Assembly (NCBI GenBank): GCA_963703235.1
Contig: OY969802.1
Span: 1 to 64,000, forward strand
Direction of reading: 5' to 3'
DNA length: 64,000 bases
From: VRUE01 sp963703235
Lineage (GTDB): Bacteria > Actinomycetota > Thermoleophilia > Solirubrobacterales > 70-9
Positions 59,151 to 64,000 of the stretch are shown in pieces. The notes below the pieces were generated by a model that worked only from the letters and a program-made list of their open reading frames with translations, was not told the origin of the DNA and did not search any database. Position 1 is the stretch's first letter. Each line of letters starts with the position of its first letter. The translations under genes and the position numbers were made by a program.

Positions 59151-59930
59151 TCAGCGTCCCTCGAACTCGGCGTGGCCTGGCCCCTTCTCGAGGAAGGTCT
59201 TGACGGCACGCTGCAGGTCCTCGCTGGCGAAGAGCTCGCCGGCGTCGGTGCGGACCGCCTCGTCGGCGGCCGCGATGCCGCCCTCGCGGTAGCGGCGCAG
59301 GATGTGCTTGGTCATCGCGTGGGCCCTGGTCGGGCCGGCGGCCAGCTCGGCGGCGAAGGCGCGGGCGCGCTCGTCGAACCCCTCGTCGTCGTAGAGGAGG
59401 TTGACGACGCCCCAGCGCTCCATCTCCTCGGCGCCGAACAGCTCGCCGCTCATCACGAAGTGGCGGGCCCGACCGCTGCCGGCTCGCTCGGCGAGACGTT
59501 GGGTGCCGCCCATCGACGGCGTCAGGCCGACGACCTTCTCGACCAGGCCGAACTTCGCCGAGCGGGCGGCGACGATCAGGTCGCAGCCGAGCGCCAGCTC
59601 GAAGGCTGCGGTCAGGGTGAGGGCATGGGCCGCGAAGACAACCGGCAGCGGCAGCGCTTCGACCCGCTCGACCGTCCCGATCAGCTCGTCCCAGAGCCCA
59701 CTCGCGCGTTCCGGCGTCAGTCCCTCGAACTCGTGGACGTCGACGCCGCCCGAGACCGCACGGCCCTCGGCTCGAAAGAGCAGCGCCCGCGGCGGGTCGC
59801 TCTCGACCGTCTCGATCGCCGCCCCCAACCCCTCGAGCATGCGGCTGTCGAACAGGTTCAGCGGTGGGCTGTCGAAGGTCGCCACCGCGAGCCCGCCTCC
59901 GTCTCGCTCCAGTCGAACCGCCTCGGGCAT
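59151..59930 (-). CDS. Enoyl-CoA hydratase/isomerase family protein
   Basis: 259 residues from ATG 59930; TAGGGT ends 7 nt upstream. Crotonase core: RAVSGGVDVHEF (oxyanion loop, about 56-67) and ELALGCDLIVAARSAKFGLVEK (about 110-131, second oxyanion Gly and family motif). The catalytic Glu positions of true hydratases are not both obvious (AHALTLTAAFELALG), so isomerase or hydrolase activity is possible. Next to the thioesterase and pyruvate kinase genes. Confidence 0.85.
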   Translation of the reverse strand: MPEAVRLERDGGGLAVATFDSPPLNLFDSRMLEGLGAAIETVESDPPRALLFRAEGRAVSGGVDVHEFEGLTPERASGLWDELIGTVERVEALPLPVVFAAHALTLTAAFELALGCDLIVAARSAKFGLVEKVVGLTPSMGGTQRLAERAGSGRARHFVMSGELFGAEEMERWGVVNLLYDDEGFDERARAFAAELAAGPTRAHAMTKHILRRYREGGIAAADEAVRTDAGELFASEDLQRAVKTFLEKGPGHAEFEGR

Positions 59931-59950
59931 GGGCGGCACCCTACCCACCC

Positions 59951-61396
59951 TCAGGGCACGCGGTGGACCTCGAACAGGTTGGTGCCGAGGCCGTGGTCCG
60001 GCAGGCCGGCGACGATCGCGATCAGCTCGCCCGAGGAGGCGACCCCGTGCTGCGCGGCGAGCTGCGCGCAGTGGTCGAGCAGGTCGCGCACCTCGGCCTC
60101 GTGCTCGCTGTGGACGGCGGTCACGCCAAAGAGGAGGTTGAGGCGGCGCACCGTCTCGATCCGCGGCGAGACCGCCAGCACCGGCACCTTGGGACGGTGG
60201 GCGGAGACGAGGCGGGCGCTGCGGCCGCTGGTCGTCGGCACGACGAGCGCCGCCAAGTTGAGGCGGTAGACGGCGCCGACCGCGCTCTGGGCGACCGAGT
60301 CGGCGACGTCCTGGGTGGTCTGGTCGGTGCGGCCGAAGAGCCACTCGCCGTAGCGCAGGTCGGGCTCGGTCGCGCGGGCGATCTGGTCCATCGTCTGAAC
60401 CGCCTCGACCGGGTGGCGGCCGACCGCGGTCTCCTCGGAGAGCATCACCGCGTCGGTGCCGTCGTAGATCGCGTTGGCGACGTCGGTCACCTCGGCCCGG
60501 GTCGGGCGGCGCTCGGTTACCATCGAGGCCAGCATCTGGGTCGCGGTGATCGCCGGCTTCGAGCGCTGGCCGGCGGCCCGGATCAGGCGCTTCTGGACGA
60601 CCGGCACCTCGGCCAGCGGCAGCTCGATCCCGAGGTCGCCGCGGGCGACCATGATGCCGCCGCTCGCAGCGCGGATGATCTCCTCCGCGTTCTCGGCCGC
60701 CTGCGGCTTCTCGATCTTGGCGATCAGGGGCAGGTCGGCGTCGAGCGAGCGCAGCCGCTCGCTGACCGGTTCGAGGTCGGCCGCGGAGGAGACGAAGGAG
60801 ATGGCGAGCAGGTCGGCGCCGTGCTCGACCGCGAACTCGACCCAGCCGAGGTCGCCGTCGGTGGCGGCCCTGGCGGTGGTGCCGGGGATGTTCATCCCCT
60901 TGTGGGAGGAAAGCGTGCCGCCCACCTCCACCTCGCAGTCGACCCCGCCGTCCTCGGGCTCGCGCACGCGCAACCGGATCGCGCCGTCGGCGAGGTAGAC
61001 GAGTTCGTCTTCGCGCAGCGAGGCGACGCCGGGCCAGTCGACCGGGATCGTCTCCTCGTCCCCCTCGATCGCCTGCGGGGTCAGCTGCACGTGCATCCCG
61101 GTCTGCAGCTCGGTTACGTCGTCGCGCAGCTCGCCGATCCGCAGCTTCGGTCCGGGCAGGTCGCCGAGGATCGCCACCTCTCGCCCGACCCGCTCGCTGG
61201 CGGCGCGGATCGACTCGATCGTGCGCGCGTGGCGATCGCGATCGGCGTGGGAGAAGTTGAGCCGGAGGACGTCCGCGCCGGCGCCGATCAATCTCGTCAG
61301 GACGTCGTCGTCCCAGCTCGCCGGACCGATCGTGGCGATGATCTTGGTGCGACGCCCGTGGCGCGCTTTAGCGTCAGCTGTCGAGCTTGCCTGCAC
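59951..61396 (-). CDS. pyk: Pyruvate kinase
   Basis: 481 residues from GTG 61396; TACAGT ends 7 nt upstream, and the alternative upstream starts would give an atypical N-terminus. KIIATIGPAS (about 18-27), the active-site Lys in LIAKIEKPQAAEN, MVARGDLGIELP (Mg2+ Glu/Asp) and KPAITATQML are all present; the C-terminal allosteric domain is complete. It makes pyruvate and ATP from PEP and ADP. Divergent from the P450 gene. Confidence 0.96.
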   Translation of the reverse strand: MQASSTADAKARHGRRTKIIATIGPASWDDDVLTRLIGAGADVLRLNFSHADRDRHARTIESIRAASERVGREVAILGDLPGPKLRIGELRDDVTELQTGMHVQLTPQAIEGDEETIPVDWPGVASLREDELVYLADGAIRLRVREPEDGGVDCEVEVGGTLSSHKGMNIPGTTARAATDGDLGWVEFAVEHGADLLAISFVSSAADLEPVSERLRSLDADLPLIAKIEKPQAAENAEEIIRAASGGIMVARGDLGIELPLAEVPVVQKRLIRAAGQRSKPAITATQMLASMVTERRPTRAEVTDVANAIYDGTDAVMLSEETAVGRHPVEAVQTMDQIARATEPDLRYGEWLFGRTDQTTQDVADSVAQSAVGAVYRLNLAALVVPTTSGRSARLVSAHRPKVPVLAVSPRIETVRRLNLLFGVTAVHSEHEAEVRDLLDHCAQLAAQHGVASSGELIAIVAGLPDHGLGTNLFEVHRVP

Positions 61397-61460
61397 CGCT
61401 ATGACTGTAGATGGTGGTCGCGCCGATAACTTCGACATCGATTTGTGTAACACTCAACCC

Positions 61461-62882
61461 GTGAGCGTCGTCGCGGAACCCGCACCAGAGACCCAGGCTG
61501 GCGACGGCCTCGTCGGGGAGGCGGCCCCTTCGCCCGCCGGTCCGATCGAGGCAACCGAGGCGACGCGCCTGCCGGCGCCGCCGGCGATCGAGCAGCCGCG
61601 CCTGCTGCAGACCCTGCGCTTCAACCAGCGTCAGATCGAGTTCGTCTTCCGCGCCCGGCGCGAGCTGGGCGAGGTCTTCCGGATGCGCGGCATGGTCGCG
61701 GGCGGTCCCGTCGTCACCAGCCACCCCGATCACGTCCGCTCGCTCTTCACCGCGAAGCCCGAGGACGCCCCCTCGCTGACCGGCGAGTCGCCGCTGCGGC
61801 CGATCGTCGGGCCGAGCTCCGTCCTCACCGCGATCGGTCCGCGCCACATGCGCCAGCGCAAGCTGCTGCTGCCGCCCTTCCACGGCGAGGCGATCGACCA
61901 GTACACGCAGATGATCTCCGAGGCCGCCGAGCGCGAGATCGACACCTGGCCGCTCGGCCGACCCTTCTCGTTGGCGCCGCGGATGCAGGCGATCACCCTC
62001 GACGTGATCATGGGCGGGATCTTCGGCATCGAGGGCAAGCCCGAGCGGGGCACCCCGGAGCGGCGGCTGCGGGCGACGATCCGGCGGCTCGTCGCCGCCT
62101 CCACCTGGCCCACGGCGCAGATCGGCGAGCTGATCAACATCGGCCGCGAGGAGGCGATCGGCCCAATGCGATTGGGCATCGAGGCGCTCAACCGCGCCAC
62201 CTACCCGGTGATCGAACAGCGCCGCGCCGAAGACCTCGGCGACCGCCGCGACATCCTCTCGTTGCTGCTGCAGGCGAGGACCGAGAGCGGCGAGGCGCTC
62301 GACGACAAAGAACTGCGGGACGAGCTGCTGACCCTCGTCCTCGCCGGCCACGAGACGACCGCCAACTCGCTGGCATGGACCTGGGAGCGCCTGGTCCGCG
62401 CGCCGGCCGCCCACGACCGTCTGCGTGAGTCAGTGCGCTCCGACGGCGACGCGGCCGAGGAGATCGAGGCGGCGATCGTCGAGGGAATGCGGTGCCGGCC
62501 GGTGATCCCGATGATCGGCCGCCGCGTGATGCGGCCCTGGCGGCTGGGCGAGTACGCGGTGCCGGCTGACACGCCGGTGGCGATGAGCATCCTCCTCGTC
62601 CACCACCGCGAGGACCTCTATCCGCAGCCGTTCGAGTTCAAGCCCGAGCGCTGGATCGGCCGTAAGCCCGGCACCTACGAGTGGATCCCGTTCGGCGGCG
62701 GCATCCGACGCTGCCTCGGCGCCGCCCTGGCGATGGCCGAGCAGCGCGTCGTCCTCGAGGCGATGGCCCGCCGCCTCGACCTCGAAGCCGGCGATCCCGA
62801 GCCGGAGCGCGCCGTCCACCGCAACGTGACGATGATCCCCTCCCGCGGTGCCCGCGTCGTCGTCCGCTCGCGGCTCGACTGA
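61461..62882 (+). CDS. Cytochrome P450
   Basis: 473 residues from GTG 61461. I-helix AGHETT (about 295-300, proton relay), the ExxR of the K-helix as EGMR (about 340-343), and the haem loop FGGGIRRCLGA (about 409-419) with the thiolate Cys. The N-terminus has no membrane anchor, so it is a soluble bacterial P450 needing ferredoxin and reductase from elsewhere. Substrate unknown; it resembles CYP enzymes acting on fatty acids or terpenes. TAACAC ends 7 nt before the GTG. Confidence 0.93.
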   Translation: MSVVAEPAPETQAGDGLVGEAAPSPAGPIEATEATRLPAPPAIEQPRLLQTLRFNQRQIEFVFRARRELGEVFRMRGMVAGGPVVTSHPDHVRSLFTAKPEDAPSLTGESPLRPIVGPSSVLTAIGPRHMRQRKLLLPPFHGEAIDQYTQMISEAAEREIDTWPLGRPFSLAPRMQAITLDVIMGGIFGIEGKPERGTPERRLRATIRRLVAASTWPTAQIGELINIGREEAIGPMRLGIEALNRATYPVIEQRRAEDLGDRRDILSLLLQARTESGEALDDKELRDELLTLVLAGHETTANSLAWTWERLVRAPAAHDRLRESVRSDGDAAEEIEAAIVEGMRCRPVIPMIGRRVMRPWRLGEYAVPADTPVAMSILLVHHREDLYPQPFEFKPERWIGRKPGTYEWIPFGGGIRRCLGAALAMAEQRVVLEAMARRLDLEAGDPEPERAVHRNVTMIPSRGARVVVRSRLD

Positions 62883-62896
62883 ACGCCGGCCGCCAG

Positions 62897-62985
62897 CGGA
62901 GAGGGAGGGATTCGAACCCTCGAGAGAGCTTGCGCCCCCTACTCGCTTAGCAGGCGAGTGCCTTCAGCCACTCGGCCACCTCTCC
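62897..62985 (-). tRNA. tRNA-Ser (anticodon GCU)
   Basis: 89-nt type II tRNA. Acceptor GGAGAGG (62979-62985) pairs with CCTCTCC (62898-62904); anticodon stem ACTCGC/GCGAGT with loop CTGCTAA, anticodon GCT (codons AGC/AGU); long variable arm; T-loop TTCGAAT. It shares its acceptor stem with the tRNA-Ser(GGA) at the start of the window. Confidence 0.95.
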
Positions 62986-63041
62986 GGGAGCTGAAAACGA
63001 TAGCGCCGGCTCCGGGGTACGGCGGAGCTAGGCTCGTCCAC

Positions 63042-64000
63042 GTGAATCCTGCGCCGGAGCAGTCCCACGCCCGCTACGAGGAGATCTTCGCGGAGGTCGA
63101 GGCGCCGTTCGCCTTCGTCGACCTCGACGCGATGTGGCTGAACGCGGCGGCGATGCTGGAGCGGGCGGGCGGCAAGCCGATCCGGGTCGCAAGCAAGTCG
63201 CTGCGCTGCCGGGCGCTGCTGGAGCGGATTCTTGCCAGCGACGAGCGCTTCGCCGGCTTGATGACCTTCACCCTGCCGGAGACCCTGTGGCTGGCCGAGC
63301 AGGGCTACGAGAACCTGCTGCTCGCCTACCCGACCACCGATGCGGAGGCGCTCGGGGAGCTGGCGCTGCGGTCGGTGGCCAATCCCGGCGGCGCGCCGAT
63401 CGTGATGGTCGACTGCGTCGAGCACCTGGAGGCGATCGAGTCGGTGCTGGGCGCGGGCGCGGCGCCAGTTCGGGTCTGCATCGACGTCGACGCAGGGTGG
63501 TGGGCGCTCGGCGGCCGGATCAAGGTCGGCCCGAAGCGCTCGCCGGTCCACACGGTCGAGCAGGCGGTCGCCTTGGCGCAGGAGATCGAGCGGCGTCCGC
63601 AGCTGGAGCTGGCGGCGCTGATGGCCTACGAGGGCCAGATCGCCGGCGTCGGCGACCGGCCGCCGGGGCGGCGCCTGCGGGGGGCGGCGATCCGCTGGAT
63701 GCAGCGCCGCTCCGCCGCCGAGCTGGCCGAGCGGCGCGCCGCGATCGTCGCCGCGATCCGCGAGCCGATGCCGCTGCCGATGGTGAACGGCGGCGGCACC
63801 GGCAGCCTCGAGCTGACCGGGGCCGAGGACGCGGTGACCGAGGTCACCGCCGGCTCCGGCTTCTACGCGCCCGCCCTCTTCGACGCCTACGGCCGTTTCT
63901 CGCTGACCCCGGCGGCTGGTTTCGCGCTGCCAGTGGTCCGCAAGCCGGCGCCCGCGGTCGCGACCGCACTCGGCGGCGGCTACCTCGCGTCGGGCAGCGG
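63042..64000 (+). CDS. Alanine-racemase-fold amino acid deaminase/aldolase (partial, runs off window)
   Basis: At least 319 residues from GTG 63042; TAGGCT ends 7 nt upstream. The N-terminal PLP barrel starts FAFVDLDAMWLNAAAML and has the presumed PLP lysine in VASKSLRC (about 48-55), as in D-threonine aldolase, D-serine dehydratase and related proteins. A later MVNGGGTGSLE loop (about 246-256) binds the PLP phosphate. The end lies outside the window. It probably acts on D- or 3-hydroxy amino acids; the exact reaction is not determinable. Confidence 0.82.
   Translation, partial: MNPAPEQSHARYEEIFAEVEAPFAFVDLDAMWLNAAAMLERAGGKPIRVASKSLRCRALLERILASDERFAGLMTFTLPETLWLAEQGYENLLLAYPTTDAEALGELALRSVANPGGAPIVMVDCVEHLEAIESVLGAGAAPVRVCIDVDAGWWALGGRIKVGPKRSPVHTVEQAVALAQEIERRPQLELAALMAYEGQIAGVGDRPPGRRLRGAAIRWMQRRSAAELAERRAAIVAAIREPMPLPMVNGGGTGSLELTGAEDAVTEVTAGSGFYAPALFDAYGRFSLTPAAGFALPVVRKPAPAVATALGGGYLASGS

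Overview
The window is very GC-rich DNA with short, convergent or overlapping intergenic gaps and many GTG/TTG starts. Protein content (TerY triad, PknB-type kinase, GlsB/YeaQ protein, mymA-like monooxygenase/SDR/FadD locus, CydAB, LtrA) points to an actinobacterium, and the style is reminiscent of Thermoleophilia/Solirubrobacterales. That placement is an inference; no rRNA is present. At more than 20 genes a TAnnnT hexamer ends about 6-8 nt before the start codon, so much of the chromosome appears to be transcribed as leaderless mRNA. I used this rule, Shine-Dalgarno sequences and stop/start overlaps to choose starts.

Layout. 0-9 kb: tRNA-Ser(GGA), tadA, a secreted subtilase, a universal stress protein, a large multi-pass membrane protein interrupted by three related palindromes, an acyl desaturase and a cyclopropane-fatty-acid synthase, then an XRE/nucleotidyltransferase pair. 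9-26 kb: central carbon and respiration genes: cydAB, pgi, tkt, rpiA, pgl, gnd, zwf (the oxidative pentose phosphate pathway nearly complete), interleaved with a membrane Ser/Thr kinase with a beta-propeller sensor, a TolB-like protein, an FHA-HTH protein and a second nucleotidyltransferase pair. 26-42 kb: recQ, a GH26-like secreted protein, a PQQ-type propeller, MBL hydrolase, ltrA, a monooxygenase plus SDR-acyl-CoA synthetase fusion, an aldo/keto reductase, small membrane proteins and a two-gene membrane module of unknown role. 41-46 kb: a translationally coupled VWA (TerY)-PP2C-kinase triad followed by a GH3 protein.

46-58.6 kb is the accessory region. Two small integrative elements lie in tandem behind tRNA-Arg(ACG). 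Three copies of the anticodon-arm core (about 47.47, 52.28 and 58.55 kb) and two tyrosine recombinases delimit them. Element 1 (about 4.8 kb) carries a membrane protein followed by four translationally coupled tiny proteins that all share a VPLDET motif, a 12-bp iteron-like array, and a four-gene operon ending in two XRE regulators. Element 2 (about 6.3 kb) carries a RelE/ParE toxin-antitoxin pair and a 1390-residue SIR2-NACHT STAND protein, a typical antiphage architecture, with lower GC than the chromosome. 58.6-64 kb returns to core genes: thioesterase, enoyl-CoA hydratase-like protein, pyruvate kinase, a cytochrome P450, tRNA-Ser(GCU) and the start of an alanine-racemase-fold deaminase/aldolase.

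Best candidates for something undescribed: the VPLDET peptide operon with its membrane partner on element 1, and the family of outer-arm-conserved palindromes inserted in frame three times into one membrane protein.
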